A stretch of DNA of 64,000 nucleotides from an uncultured Clostridium sp. (GCF_947072515.1 NZ_CAMTIG010000011.1:18821-82820); one strand, 5' to 3'. Positions 10,131 to 21,134 are shown, counted from the stretch's first letter. The notes: generated from the sequence alone by a model not told the origin. Numbers and translations: made by a program.

Positions 10131-10931
10131 ATGACTTTATTTATTATATATTTTATAATATATAGTTTTTTAGGATGGATAGTAGAAAGTGTGTATTGTG
10201 CAGTGATTGATAAAGTATGGGTTAATAGAGGGTTTTTAAATGGACCTGTATGTCCTGTATATGGAGTAGGCTCAATTGCAGTAATAATGCTTTTAAGTCC
10301 ATTTAAAAATGATATTGTAGTATTATTTTTAATTTCAGTAATAATTACAACAGTAGTTGAGTATGTAACAGCAGTGATATTAGAAAAATTATTTAATTTG
10401 AAATGGTGGGATTACTCTACGTATAAATTTAATTACAAAGGAAGAGTATGTCTTTTAAATTCAACTTTATTTGGAATAGGCTCAGTAATTTTAGTGAAAT
10501 TAGTACAACCTATTTTAGGTGAGTTTATTATAAAGATACCTGAAAATTATCAGATTGTTTTAGCAAGTATATTCAGTTTGATTTTAATAGTAGACCTTAT
10601 AATAACTATGTTATCACTTATAAATATGAAACAAGTAATTGATAGAATTTGTACAATTAAAGATGAATTTAAAGTTTTAGAAATTACTGCTGATAAGTTT
10701 ACTGAAACAGAATTCAAAAAAAGTTTTGATAAATTAAAGGAAAAGGTAGAACTTTTAGAGAGTAAAAATAAATTAGATGAATTTTATTCTAAAATAAAAG
10801 AATTAAAAGAACATTCAATGGTTCAAAAAAGAATTTTAAGAGCATTCCCAAATGTGAAATCTTTGAAATATGGAAAATCTTTTAAAGATATAAAAATAAA
10901 TCTTTTTGAATACTGGAATAGAAAAAAATAG
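10131..10931 (+). CDS. Putative ABC-transporter type IV / polytopic membrane protein (PF06541-like)
   Basis: FIIYSFLGWIVESVYC...NRGFLNGPVCPVYGVG, characteristic of this Firmicute family. Confidence 0.8.
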   Translation: MTLFIIYFIIYSFLGWIVESVYCAVIDKVWVNRGFLNGPVCPVYGVGSIAVIMLLSPFKNDIVVLFLISVIITTVVEYVTAVILEKLFNLKWWDYSTYKFNYKGRVCLLNSTLFGIGSVILVKLVQPILGEFIIKIPENYQIVLASIFSLILIVDLIITMLSLINMKQVIDRICTIKDEFKVLEITADKFTETEFKKSFDKLKEKVELLESKNKLDEFYSKIKELKEHSMVQKRILRAFPNVKSLKYGKSFKDIKINLFEYWNRKK

Positions 10932-10999
10932 TTTACTTGTTAAAGAGATAGGAAAAATGTATAATAGTTTAAGAAATTAAGAAATATGGAGTGAAACTT

Positions 11000-11662
11000 A
11001 TGAGACTAAGAAAAAAGCCATGGGCAAGACCAGAACTTGAAGCATGTCATTTTTTTGTTGCAGAACCAAATGATAAAAAAAATAAATGGAAAAATGATTT
11101 TAAAAATAATGAGAATCAGATGTATTTAGAGTTAGGATGTGGAAAAGGGAGCTTTATTGCACAGCATGCATCAGCTAACACAAATATAAATTATATAGCT
11201 ATTGATATAAAAGATGAAGTATTAGTTTTAGCTAAAAGAAATATCGAAGAAGCTTTTAAAGAAAAAGAAATCGAAAATATAGATAATATAAGATTAATGG
11301 CAAAAGAAATTGCATTAATTGATGAAATGCTTGGTGAAAAAGATATCGTTGATAGAATCTATATAAATTTTTGTAATCCTTGGCCAAAAGAAAAACATAA
11401 GAAGAGAAGACTTACACATCCTAGACAATTAAATAACTATAAAGGATTTTTAAATCCAAATGGAGAGATTTGGTTTAAAAGTGATGATGAAGAGTTATTT
11501 AATGAATCATTAGAATATTTCAATGAAGCAGGATTCGAGATTAAATATATGACAAGAGATTTACATAACAGTGGCTTTGAGTATAATGTAGTTACAGAGC
11601 ATGAAGCTATGTTTACAAAAGAAGGAATAAAAACTAAGTTTTTAATTGCAAAAATAAAATAA
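11000..11662 (+). CDS. trmB: tRNA (guanine-N7-)-methyltransferase
   Basis: [43 protein letters not shown] favours ATG at 11000 over the ORF-track start 10991. Confidence 0.96.
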   Translation: MRLRKKPWARPELEACHFFVAEPNDKKNKWKNDFKNNENQMYLELGCGKGSFIAQHASANTNINYIAIDIKDEVLVLAKRNIEEAFKEKEIENIDNIRLMAKEIALIDEMLGEKDIVDRIYINFCNPWPKEKHKKRRLTHPRQLNNYKGFLNPNGEIWFKSDDEELFNESLEYFNEAGFEIKYMTRDLHNSGFEYNVVTEHEAMFTKEGIKTKFLIAKIK

Positions 11663-11695
11663 GGTAAATTTCTTAGAAGTTGTAGGTAAAAAATA

Positions 11696-11724
11696 AAAAC
11701 TCCGTTTAAGCGGAGTTTTTTTTG
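11696..11724 (+). terminator. Intrinsic terminator after trmB
   Basis: aaactccg-tttaag-cggagtttttttt. Confidence 0.92.
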
Positions 11725-11919
11725 CTAATTATGAAAAAAGTTTCAAAATTTTAATAAACTAAAATAAAATATAAGGTTTATAGGTGTAATTAGTAGAATA
11801 AATGTTAAAAAGTAGTAGACGAAAAATAAAAAGTATGAATAAATAGTAAAAAAGAAAGAAATGGTATTGTAATTGAGTTAATAATATAGATAATAAAATA
11901 TAGAGTGAAAATGGAGTGT

Positions 11920-12150
11920 GAGATAGAGGAGCGAGTACTAAGAGTAAATAAAATTTCTAAAAGCATGAAGAGTTTTATCTAAAGGAGGACTTGCCGAAAT
12001 ATCATGGTAATTGCTTTAAACTATGATGTTGGGGATATGTATAATATACATATAACTGCCACAAAATATTTGTGGAGAACTATCATTCAAAGGCAGATTA
12101 GTTAAGAAGGTGTTATCAAGCTCAGAGTGAAGTATTTCCTCAGGGTTTTT
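11920..12150 (+). promoter_or_regulatory. Lysine riboswitch (L box) with expression platform
   Basis: GAGATAGAGGAGCGAGTACTAAGAGTAA ... AAAGGAGGACTTGCCGAAAT ... AACTGCCAC..GTGGAGAACTATC matches conserved L-box blocks; directly upstream of a lysine-permease-like gene. Confidence 0.9.
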
Positions 12151-12180
12151 TTGCTTTAATTTAACTAAGGAGGAATCGGT

Positions 12181-13620
12181 TTGGCAGAGAATACAGAATT
12201 AAAAAGAGGACTTAAAGAAAGACATATTAGCATGATTGCTTTAGGTGGAGCCATAGGAACGGGAATTTTCCTAGCTATGGGAGATAGTATACATACTGCA
12301 GGAGCTGGTGGGGCTTTAGTTGCATATGCAGCCATTGGAATAATGGTTTATTTTTTGATAACAAGCCTGGGAGAAATGGCAACATTTATGCCAGTCTCAG
12401 GTTCATTTGGAGTTTATGCAACTGAGTTTGTTGATCCAGCATTTGGATTTGCAATGGGATGGAACTACTGGTATAACTGGGCAATAACAATAGCAACTGA
12501 ATTAGTTGCTGGAGCATTAATAATGAGGTTTTGGTTTCCAAATGTACCGGCTATAGTTTGGAGTGCAATATTCTTAGTAATTATAGTAGCATTAAATGTA
12601 TTATCGGCAAAAGCATATGGAGAAGCAGAATTTTGGTTTGCTGGAATAAAAGTTGTAACTGTACTTGTATTTTTAGTAGTTGGTATATTAATGATTTTTG
12701 GAATTATTGGAGGACCAGCTATAGGATTTAAAAATGTATTTGCAGATGGAGGACCTTTTATAGGTGGTGGAAAAGCTATAATAAGTATTTTCTTTATTGC
12801 AGGTTTTTCATTCCAAGGGACAGAACTTATTGGAATAGCAGCAGGAGAATCAGAGGAGCCAGAAAAAAATATTCCAAAAGCAGTACATACGATATTTTGG
12901 AGAATACTGATTTTTTACATGGGAACTATAATAGTTTTAGGATGCATATTATCAGCAGCTAAAGCAGGAGTAGAAACAAGTCCATTTACAATGGTATTTG
13001 AAAAAGTAGGGATAGCAGGAGCTGCATCACTTATGAATGCAGTAATATTAACATCTGTTTTATCTGCAGGAAACTCAGGAATGTATGCATCAAGTAGAAT
13101 GCTTCATTCTATGGCTTTAGATGGAATGGCACCAAAGATGTTTGCTAAAACAAATAAAAGAGGTGTTCCAGTAAATGCAATAGTACTTACTACAGTAGTT
13201 GCATGTGCATGTCTTTTAACTGGTTTCTATTCAGAAAATTTAGTTTATCTTTGGTTAGTGGCAGCATCAGGACTTGCAGGATTTATAGCATGGCTTGGAA
13301 TAGCAGTTTGTCACTATAGGTTTAGAAAAGCATATGTTGCGCAGGGCAGAGATTTGAAAGATTTGCCTTATAGAGCAAAGTGGTATCCATTAGGACCTGT
13401 AATTGCTTTTGCACTTTGTGCAGTTGTGATTTTAGGGCAAGGTATAACATATATTGATGCTGGAAAAATACAGTGGATGGGATTCATTTCTTCATATATA
13501 GGTATACCACTATTCTTAATTTTCTTAATAGGATATAAATTAGTTAAGAAAACTAAAGTTGTACCATTATTAGAAGTAGACTTAAATAAGAATAGATTAG
13601 AAAAATATAATAAAAAATAA
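12181..13620 (+). CDS. lysP: Amino acid permease, LysP-type (TTG start)
   Basis: LKRGLKERHISMIALGGAIGTGIFLAMGDSI...; preceded by lysine riboswitch. Confidence 0.88.
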   Translation: MAENTELKRGLKERHISMIALGGAIGTGIFLAMGDSIHTAGAGGALVAYAAIGIMVYFLITSLGEMATFMPVSGSFGVYATEFVDPAFGFAMGWNYWYNWAITIATELVAGALIMRFWFPNVPAIVWSAIFLVIIVALNVLSAKAYGEAEFWFAGIKVVTVLVFLVVGILMIFGIIGGPAIGFKNVFADGGPFIGGGKAIISIFFIAGFSFQGTELIGIAAGESEEPEKNIPKAVHTIFWRILIFYMGTIIVLGCILSAAKAGVETSPFTMVFEKVGIAGAASLMNAVILTSVLSAGNSGMYASSRMLHSMALDGMAPKMFAKTNKRGVPVNAIVLTTVVACACLLTGFYSENLVYLWLVAASGLAGFIAWLGIAVCHYRFRKAYVAQGRDLKDLPYRAKWYPLGPVIAFALCAVVILGQGITYIDAGKIQWMGFISSYIGIPLFLIFLIGYKLVKKTKVVPLLEVDLNKNRLEKYNKK

Positions 13621-13621
13621 T

Positions 13622-13664
13622 AAAAAGAGAATTTATCTAGATTATAGATGAATTCTCTTTTTAT
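13622..13664 (+). terminator. Intrinsic terminator
   Basis: aaaaagagaattt...atagatgaattctctttttatt. Confidence 0.85.
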
Positions 13665-13811
13665 TTATGGGAAATATGAATATATAACGAGACAAATGTC
13701 TTATCATAAAAAAATAGATAATAAACATAATAGATAATAAGAAAAAAATTAACAAATAGTTATTTTAAAATATTAAAATTAATTAAAGTAATAACTGAGG
13801 AAAGGACTTAA

Positions 13812-13825
13812 GGAAAACGTTAACA
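13812..13825 (+). promoter_or_regulatory. Candidate CcpA cre site upstream of deoD
   Basis: GGAAAACGTTAACA, close to TGWAARCGYTWNCW; motif match only. Confidence 0.4.
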
Positions 13826-13903
13826 AAAATTAAAGAAAAGGCTTACATAGTTAGGACATTTGTGCTATAATGAACTCATAATTACAAAGGAGGATGATTT
13901 TTT

Positions 13904-14635
13904 ATGGAAAAAAAATTAGTACCAACACCACATATAGGGGCACAAGTAGGAGACATTGCTGAAACAATATTATTACCAGGAGATCCACTAAGAGCTAAAT
14001 TTATAGCTGAAACATTCTTAGAAAATCCTGTACAATATAATACTGTTAGAGGAATGCTTGGATATACAGGAACATATAAAGGAAAGAAAATATCAGTTCA
14101 AGGAACTGGAATGGGAATTCCTTCAATTGGAATATACTCTTATGAATTAATTCATTTTTATGGGGTTAAAAATCTTATAAGAATAGGTTCAGCAGGAGCT
14201 ATAGATGAAAGTTTAAAATTACATGATATAGTAATTGGAGTTGGAGCTTGTACAGATTCAAATTTTGCAGCTCAATATAACTTACCAGGAACTTTTGCTC
14301 CAACAGCTAGTTATAAATTAGTTGAAGGTGCAGTAAGTGCAGCAAGAGAATTAAATATTGAAGCTAAAGTAGGAAATATCCTTTCAAGTGATGTATTCTA
14401 TGGAGAAAGTGGACTAGACGCATTAAGATCATGGCAAAAAATGGGCGTTCTAGCTGTAGAAATGGAATCGGCAGGACTTTATATGAATGCTGCAAGAGCA
14501 GGAGTTAATGCATTATGTATGTTAACAATCTCTGATTGTCCATTCACAGGAGAATTAACTACAGCTGAAGAAAGACAAACAGCATTTACTAACATGATGA
14601 AAGTTGCATTAGAAATGGCAAATAAATTAGATTAA
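13904..14635 (+). CDS. deoD: Purine-nucleoside phosphorylase
   Basis: [33 protein letters not shown]...; classic DeoD. Confidence 0.96.
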   Translation: MEKKLVPTPHIGAQVGDIAETILLPGDPLRAKFIAETFLENPVQYNTVRGMLGYTGTYKGKKISVQGTGMGIPSIGIYSYELIHFYGVKNLIRIGSAGAIDESLKLHDIVIGVGACTDSNFAAQYNLPGTFAPTASYKLVEGAVSAARELNIEAKVGNILSSDVFYGESGLDALRSWQKMGVLAVEMESAGLYMNAARAGVNALCMLTISDCPFTGELTTAEERQTAFTNMMKVALEMANKLD

Positions 14636-14641
14636 TATATA

Positions 14642-14681
14642 AAAACACACAGTTTCGACTGTGTGTTTTTTTTTTTTTTAT
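14642..14681 (+). terminator. Intrinsic terminator after deoD
   Basis: aaacacacagt-ttcg-actgtgtgtttttttttt. Confidence 0.93.
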
Positions 14682-14694
14682 GATTATAGAAAAG

Positions 14695-16197
14695 TTAGTT
14701 AATAGTTTTATTAACTAGCTTTTTTTTATATTTAGAAAATAATATAAATGCAATAATAGCAAAAAGAAAAGGTCCAATACCTATCCAAATAGTACTTTGA
14801 ATATCTCCATTTAGTGCAGGTTCGATTATTGAATATATATTAGTGAAAGTTACAACTATAAAGCAAATGGTACCGAAAAGAATACCTATTTTCTTAGAGA
14901 AAAACACATAATCTTTTTGAAGTGTATCATTCTTTTTGAATTTAATATATGCAAAAATGATGAAAGAAATAGGAACTGTTCCAGAGACAAAAGTCATAAG
15001 AGTCATTTTATTAAAAATTTCTGAAACAGAGCCACTACCAAAACCAAGAAGAATAATAAATAAAATAACAATTAATGTTTGCATAATAATAGCGTTTTGA
15101 GGAACACCGTGTTTATTAAGCTTAGTTAATTTCTTTGGAAGCATTCCTTCTGGCAAACCTTCAAACATATGTTTAATTGGAGAATAAATTCTTATAGGAA
15201 CAGAAGTTAGTCCAATTAGGCTTAAAAATGTTATAAGTCTATTTACCCAAAGTCCCATACTAATAGAGACGTCAGGAGAAAGCCCGATTAATGTTCCAAG
15301 TCTATAGAATTCTTCTTGAATTATGTATATAGAAAAATTAGCTAGGTTTGCATTTGAGTTTCCAAAGGTTTTTTCAAAATTACAAGTCAAACCTAAAATA
15401 AGTACAGTTAATATGTATAATGCAGTTATGATTATAGTTGAAAGAATGATAGCTTTTGGAACATTCTTTTTTGAATTTTTAACTTTATCAACTAATCCAC
15501 CGCTATTTTCCATTCCGGCAAAAGAAAAAATAGTAAATACTAAAAAACCTATAGCTGGAAGAATGGAGTTATAGTTAGGATTTGGACCATAAAAATATGA
15601 ACTGACACTGTGAAAATCAAATCCTTGTGCTGGTTTAAAACCTGATAAAATAAAGACGATTAAACCACCAAATAGTATTAAAATATTAGTTAAAATAACA
15701 GTAATCATAGATATATTTGATAAGAATGTCATTTTTTTTAGACCTCGTGTGGAAGTTAATGCAACTATTAGCATATATAAGATACCTATAATGGCTAAAG
15801 TTTTAGGGGAGGATAGCCCAAAAAGTGACCAAGTACTAGTTAAATCTCTTCCTGTTAAAACTACTGAAATAGAAATACATATAGTAGAAGCAGAAAACCA
15901 CATAACTACAAATGAACCATACCAAATAAATGTACCTATAAAGGCAAATTTAGTATTTACAGAGTTAGACATCCAAGAAAAAATTCCACCATGTTCATTT
16001 TTAAAAGCAGAACTCATTTCTGCAATTATAAATGAGTAAGGAACAAAGAAAAAAATAGCGGCAATTATTAAATAGGTTATTGCTGCGTAACCCATTTGAT
16101 AATATATTTGTTCGCTATTAGCCAACGCGTAAACAGTTAAAAAAATTATTGAGACAAAACTAAAAAATGAAATACTATAATTTTTTTTATCTTCCAT
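14695..16197 (-). CDS. APC-family amino acid permease/antiporter (GadC/YjeM-like)
   Basis: 12-TM APC protein; FSFAGMENSGGLVDKVKNSKKNVPKAI. Confidence 0.82.
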   Translation of the reverse strand: MEDKKNYSISFFSFVSIIFLTVYALANSEQIYYQMGYAAITYLIIAAIFFFVPYSFIIAEMSSAFKNEHGGIFSWMSNSVNTKFAFIGTFIWYGSFVVMWFSASTICISISVVLTGRDLTSTWSLFGLSSPKTLAIIGILYMLIVALTSTRGLKKMTFLSNISMITVILTNILILFGGLIVFILSGFKPAQGFDFHSVSSYFYGPNPNYNSILPAIGFLVFTIFSFAGMENSGGLVDKVKNSKKNVPKAIILSTIIITALYILTVLILGLTCNFEKTFGNSNANLANFSIYIIQEEFYRLGTLIGLSPDVSISMGLWVNRLITFLSLIGLTSVPIRIYSPIKHMFEGLPEGMLPKKLTKLNKHGVPQNAIIMQTLIVILFIILLGFGSGSVSEIFNKMTLMTFVSGTVPISFIIFAYIKFKKNDTLQKDYVFFSKKIGILFGTICFIVVTFTNIYSIIEPALNGDIQSTIWIGIGPFLFAIIAFILFSKYKKKLVNKTIN

Positions 16198-16566
16198 AAT
16201 AATAATAGCCTAATGAAATAGGCTCCCCCTTTATTTAAAAATATGTGAATAATTATACAATTTAAAAATGAATATTTATAAAATAAAAAACGAATAAAAC
16301 GTTAAGTATGAATAAAATTTTAACTTTAAAAATACGAAAAAAACCAAATAGAAATTATAAGGCTTGAATTTATAGGAAAATAGTCGAAAAATGCAGATAA
16401 TATAAATAAAAAAGTAAATTAACAGAAAAAAATTTAAGAAAGGGATAACAGTAAATTTAATTCAATTAAAATTAAATAAAAATTAATTAAATTAACCTTT
16501 TGACAATATTTAGCCTATATGCGAAAATAGTAATAAAGTGTAGAAAATTTAAAAAAGAGGTAATTT

Positions 16567-19500
16567 ATGCAAAAAATTATATTGAAAAAAATAATTGGTA
16601 TATTTATAACTATAGTTGTTATATTTAATTGCTCAACGATTGTTGCTGAAGGGGTTGAAAGTAACGACGATATACGATTTAAGAATATAACTGTAAATGA
16701 TGGTTTATCTCAAGGATCAGTATATTCTATACTTCAAGATAGCAATGGATATATGTGGTTTGGGACTAATGATGGATTAAATAGATATGATGGATATTCA
16801 TTTGAAGTATTAAAAGGGAGTGATAAAGAAGCGGACAAGCTATATTCAGGAATTGTAGGTTCAGTAATTGAAGATAGTGAAAAAAATATATGGGTAGGTG
16901 CAAGTGGGGGATTAGCAAAAGTAGATTCTAAGACTTTGGTAGTAGAGAGAATAGAAGTAGATAGTGATGATAAGAATAAAATATCTAACAATCATATATT
17001 GGATATTTACATGGATAGTTATAATGATATATGGATTGGAACAGAAAATGGATTGAATTTATATGATAAAAAAATGAGAGAATTTACGAAGTTTTTTAAT
17101 ATAGATGAAGAAGAAAATAGTTTAAGTAATAATTTTGTTAATTCAATAACTGAGGGATTACAAGATGAAATATGGATTGGAACTAAAAATGGATTAAATA
17201 TATTAGATAAAAAAACAGGAATTATAAAAAGAATTAATAAAGAAAATACAAAAGCATTTAAAAGCAATAATATAGTTAAAGTATATAAAGATATAGGAAA
17301 TAATATTTGGATATCTACTCAAGAAGAAGGGTTGGTAAAATATAATAGAGTAACGAATAGCTTTGAAGATGTAAAAGAGATAAATGAAAAGTTTGGTACA
17401 GAAAAATATGCTGTAAATAGTATTTATGAAGATGCAGTTGATAATATTTGGTTTGGAAGTAAAGGTGGACTTATACAATATTCTAAGATTGATAAGTCGG
17501 TAAAGAAATATAAAAAGAAATATTATGATACAGAAAGTCTTATAAATAATTCGATTCAAAGTGTTTATAGGGATAAAGGTGGAATAATGTGGATTGGAAC
17601 ATATGATGGAATAAGTATATTCAATCCAAAAGAAACTTTTGAAGGTTTTAAAAATGATCCGTTGAAAAAGAACTCATTAAGCTCGAATTCAATTTCAGGA
17701 ATGTATGAAGATTATGAAGGCGATATATGGATGGGGACAACTAATGATGGTATAAATTTAGTTCATAGGGAAAGTGGAGAAATTGAACATTTTAAAGTAG
17801 ATAGTTTAAATGAAAACTCTATTTCTAGTAATACTATTTATGAGATAACGGGAAATAAAGAAGATATATGGATAGGAAGTAAAAATGGATTAAATAGAAT
17901 AAATAAAAAGAGTAGAACTATAAAAAAATATTTTAAAGAAAATAAAGAAAATACATTAATAAGTAATGATATAAAATCATTATATCTTTTTGAAGAAAGA
18001 TATTTATGGATAGGAACTAGAGATGGTCTTGATATTTATGATATTCATGAAGATAAATATATAAATTTAAATTATATATTTGAAAATGGAAATGTTGGAG
18101 AAACTTTTGTAAGGAGAATATTTAAAGATTCAAAGAATAACTTTTGGATAGGAATGGGATGGAATGGTGGTTTAATAAAAATAGATACCCAAAATAAAAA
18201 GGTGAAATATTATAAAAGTGAAAATAAAGACTCTATTAAAAATAATGCAATTAAAGGAATTGCAGAAGATTTAGAGGGTGATATTTGGATAACAACATCA
18301 GAAGGAATCGAAGAGATATCAGAAAGTGGAATTAGAGCACTAACAGAAAAAGATGGTCTTATAAATAACTATGCATACGGGATATTAGTAGATGAAGAAA
18401 ATAATATTTGGATAAGTACAAATGGTGGGATTTCAAAATTTGACCAGAAAAAAAATAGCTTTTCAAATTATACAATTGTAGATGGGATTAGCAGTAATGA
18501 GTTTAATGGAACATCAGAATTAAAAACAAGGGATGGAAAAATGTTTTTTGGAAGCATTAATGGTGTTACGGCTTTTTATCCGAGAAAGATAAAGGAAATA
18601 GATAAGGAAAAATTGAAAGTCGCTATAGGCGATATAGAAGTATTTAATAAAAATAATTATATTTATCAAGGTGGGAATTTAGAACTAAAACATAATGAAA
18701 ATAATTTTTCAATTGAATTTTTTATGCCAAGTTACTCAAAATTAGGAAACTGGAATTATGAGTATATTTTAGAAGGATTTGATGAAGAATGGATAAGCTC
18801 TAAAAATAGAAATTATGTAAGATATACAAATTTATCACCAGGAAAATATGAGTTTAAGGTTAGGGCAAGATATGGTATAGAAAGTGTAAGTGAAGAAACA
18901 AAGGTCCAAATAGTAGTAGCAAAAGCATGGTATGAATCAAATATAGCATATGTTATTTATTTGCTTACAGTAATATTAATAATATATTTAATATTAAATA
19001 GAGTGAAAATATTGGAGAATTTAGTTAATGATAGAACAAATAAACTAAACAAAGAGTTAAGAGAAAAAGAAAAAATTTATAAAGAGTTGCTTAAAATAGA
19101 AAAATTTAGAAATACGTATTTAGTGAATTTATCACATGAATTAAGAACTCCATTAAATGTTATTTTATCAAGTGAACAACTTATAAATAGTTTAAATGAA
19201 GAAGAAAAAATAGATAAAAGAAATTTGAAAAAATATATGGAAATAATAGGGAAAAATTCACGTGGATTATTAAAGGTTATAAATGATTTAATTGATTCAT
19301 CGAAAATTCAATCAGGGGCATATAAATTAGAATATAGTGAAGTTGATATTGTATATTTAGTTGAAGAAACAGCATTATCTATGAGGTCCTATATAGAACA
19401 AAATGGACTAGAACTTATTATAGATCCAGAAATAGAAGAGAAGATGGTTGAATGTTCCAAAGATGACATAGAAAGATGCGTAATAAATTTAATTTCAAAT

Positions 19501-19797
19501 GCGATAAAATTTACTGAAAAGGGCAAAATATATATATCCATTAAAGAGACAGAAGATGATTATATTAAAATAATTATAGAAGATAGTGGAATAGGAATAT
19601 CAAAAGAGCAACAAAGTATAATTTTTGATCGCTTTGCAACTTTAGAAACGGGAATATCTAGTAAACATTGTAGTAGTGGAATTGGACTTACATTAGTTAA
19701 AAATATAGTAGAGTTACACAAAGGTACTATTAGATTAAAAAGTGAAGTTGGTGTAGGCAGTAGATTCACTATAATATTACCGATAAAAAAGAAATAG
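16567..19797 (+). CDS. Two-component-regulator-propeller sensor histidine kinase
   Basis: Signal peptide; repeated (I/M)W(I/F)GT.(D/N)GLN.YD propeller repeats; Y_Y_Y-like domain; TM; HisKA LSHELRTPLNVIL; HATPase NLISNAIKFTEKG...GIGISKEQQ...SGIGLTLVKNIVELHKG. No receiver domain. Confidence 0.93.
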   Translation: MQKIILKKIIGIFITIVVIFNCSTIVAEGVESNDDIRFKNITVNDGLSQGSVYSILQDSNGYMWFGTNDGLNRYDGYSFEVLKGSDKEADKLYSGIVGSVIEDSEKNIWVGASGGLAKVDSKTLVVERIEVDSDDKNKISNNHILDIYMDSYNDIWIGTENGLNLYDKKMREFTKFFNIDEEENSLSNNFVNSITEGLQDEIWIGTKNGLNILDKKTGIIKRINKENTKAFKSNNIVKVYKDIGNNIWISTQEEGLVKYNRVTNSFEDVKEINEKFGTEKYAVNSIYEDAVDNIWFGSKGGLIQYSKIDKSVKKYKKKYYDTESLINNSIQSVYRDKGGIMWIGTYDGISIFNPKETFEGFKNDPLKKNSLSSNSISGMYEDYEGDIWMGTTNDGINLVHRESGEIEHFKVDSLNENSISSNTIYEITGNKEDIWIGSKNGLNRINKKSRTIKKYFKENKENTLISNDIKSLYLFEERYLWIGTRDGLDIYDIHEDKYINLNYIFENGNVGETFVRRIFKDSKNNFWIGMGWNGGLIKIDTQNKKVKYYKSENKDSIKNNAIKGIAEDLEGDIWITTSEGIEEISESGIRALTEKDGLINNYAYGILVDEENNIWISTNGGISKFDQKKNSFSNYTIVDGISSNEFNGTSELKTRDGKMFFGSINGVTAFYPRKIKEIDKEKLKVAIGDIEVFNKNNYIYQGGNLELKHNENNFSIEFFMPSYSKLGNWNYEYILEGFDEEWISSKNRNYVRYTNLSPGKYEFKVRARYGIESVSEETKVQIVVAKAWYESNIAYVIYLLTVILIIYLILNRVKILENLVNDRTNKLNKELREKEKIYKELLKIEKFRNTYLVNLSHELRTPLNVILSSEQLINSLNEEEKIDKRNLKKYMEIIGKNSRGLLKVINDLIDSSKIQSGAYKLEYSEVDIVYLVEETALSMRSYIEQNGLELIIDPEIEEKMVECSKDDIERCVINLISNAIKFTEKGKIYISIKETEDDYIKIIIEDSGIGISKEQQSIIFDRFATLETGISSKHCSSGIGLTLVKNIVELHKGTIRLKSEVGVGSRFTIILPIKKK

Positions 19798-19929
19798 TGT
19801 TTACAGAATATTAACTAATCCCGAGTTGATTAGTAAGGATTGACGAGGTATAATAAATTCAAATAGAGAAAGTCCTTATTAAAGAATAACAATTACAAAT
19901 AAAGGATGAAATTAGAGGAGTGAATTAAT

Positions 19930-20415
19930 ATGAACGTAGTTTTTGACGGATTAACATTAAAATTATCAGATAAAGAAGTAAAAGTAGGAGATAAAGCACC
20001 AGACTTTTCAGTATGTAAAAGTGATTTACAAGAAGTAACTTTAAAAGATACAAAAGGGAAAAGAGTATTTTTAGCAATACCTTCAGTAGATACACCTGTA
20101 TGTGACTTAGAAATCAAAAGATTTAATAAAGAAGCAGCAGCATTAGGAGATGTTACTATATATACATTCTCATTAGACCTTCCATTTGCACAAGAAAGAT
20201 GGTGTGGAGCTAATGGTGTAGATAAAGTAGTTACATTATCAGACTATAAAACAAGAAGTTTTGGTAAAAACTATGGAGTATATATAGAAGATGTTGCACT
20301 TTTAACAAGAGCAGTATTTGTATTAGATGAAAATGATAATGTAATCTATGTAGAATATTGTAAAGATGCATCAGATCACCCAGACTATGATGCAGTTTTA
20401 GAAATCTTAAAATAA
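19930..20415 (+). CDS. tpx: Thiol peroxidase
   Basis: KVGDKAPDFSV...IPSVDTPVCDLEIKRFN...LPFAQERWCGANGV. Confidence 0.94.
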   Translation: MNVVFDGLTLKLSDKEVKVGDKAPDFSVCKSDLQEVTLKDTKGKRVFLAIPSVDTPVCDLEIKRFNKEAAALGDVTIYTFSLDLPFAQERWCGANGVDKVVTLSDYKTRSFGKNYGVYIEDVALLTRAVFVLDENDNVIYVEYCKDASDHPDYDAVLEILK

Positions 20416-20427
20416 ATTTAAGAATAA

Positions 20428-20459
20428 TAAAGGACTATCTTTAAGATGGTCCTTTTTTA
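20428..20459 (+). terminator. Intrinsic terminator after tpx
   Basis: aaaggactatctttaagatggtcctttttt. Confidence 0.88.
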
Positions 20460-20555
20460 GTTTGTAAGAAAAGATAAATAGTTACCTCGTTTTAGTAACA
20501 AAAATATAAAAAAACTATAAAATATATTAGATAGTAATATGATGAGGTAAATATT

Positions 20556-21086
20556 GTGAATGGAATGAATCCATTATTTTCAGTACTTTTAAGTAGACTT
20601 GGCGGTAATCAAATGAATAATAATCAACTTATGAATATGCTTTTTAATAATATGGGTGGTAATCCTATGGGAAATAATAACCCTATGGGAAATATGCAAG
20701 GACAAATGAATAATGGAAATATGGGGCAAATGAATGGAAATCCATTATTAAACATGCTTTTAAATAATATGGGTGGCGGAAATATGAATGGAAATGCCAT
20801 GAATGGGAATAACATGAATGGAAGTAATATGAATAACACCAATAATATGAATAATGCCAACAATATGAATAATAATTTTAACATGGAGAATTTAAAAAGT
20901 ACTCTTAATAATTTAGGCATTGATAGTAATAACTTAAATAATATTAGTAATGAAGATATATCAAGAGTTTTAAATAGTTTGAATAACGGAAATTCTAATA
21001 ATGGAAACTTCAATAATGGAAATTTTAATAATGGAATGAATTATAATGATGGAAGCAGAAGACAGAGAAAAAGACATAGAAGATAG
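20556..21086 (+). CDS. Asn/Met/Gly-rich low-complexity protein with basic C-terminus (GTG start)
   Basis: RBS-like gatgagg, long ORF, repeated NPLLNMLLNNMGG(G)NMNGN units, ends RRQRKRHRR; followed by terminator 21108-21133. Confidence 0.7.
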   Translation: MNGMNPLFSVLLSRLGGNQMNNNQLMNMLFNNMGGNPMGNNNPMGNMQGQMNNGNMGQMNGNPLLNMLLNNMGGGNMNGNAMNGNNMNGSNMNNTNNMNNANNMNNNFNMENLKSTLNNLGIDSNNLNNISNEDISRVLNSLNNGNSNNGNFNNGNFNNGMNYNDGSRRQRKRHRR

Positions 21087-21107
21087 TTGGTTAAAAAGAA
21101 ACTTTAG

Positions 21108-21134
21108 AAAAACTCGTTTAGGCGAGTTTTTTGC
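21108..21134 (+). terminator. Intrinsic terminator
   Basis: aaaactcg-tttagg-cgagttttttgc. Confidence 0.88.

Noticed and set aside
17203-17559. 118-aa minus-strand ORF within the sensor kinase propeller
   Set aside because: Shadow ORF opposite repetitive coding sequence.
20624-21013. 129-aa minus-strand ORF opposite the Asn/Met-rich protein
   Set aside because: Mirror of a low-complexity plus-strand repeat; Phe/Leu/Pro-rich artefact without RBS.
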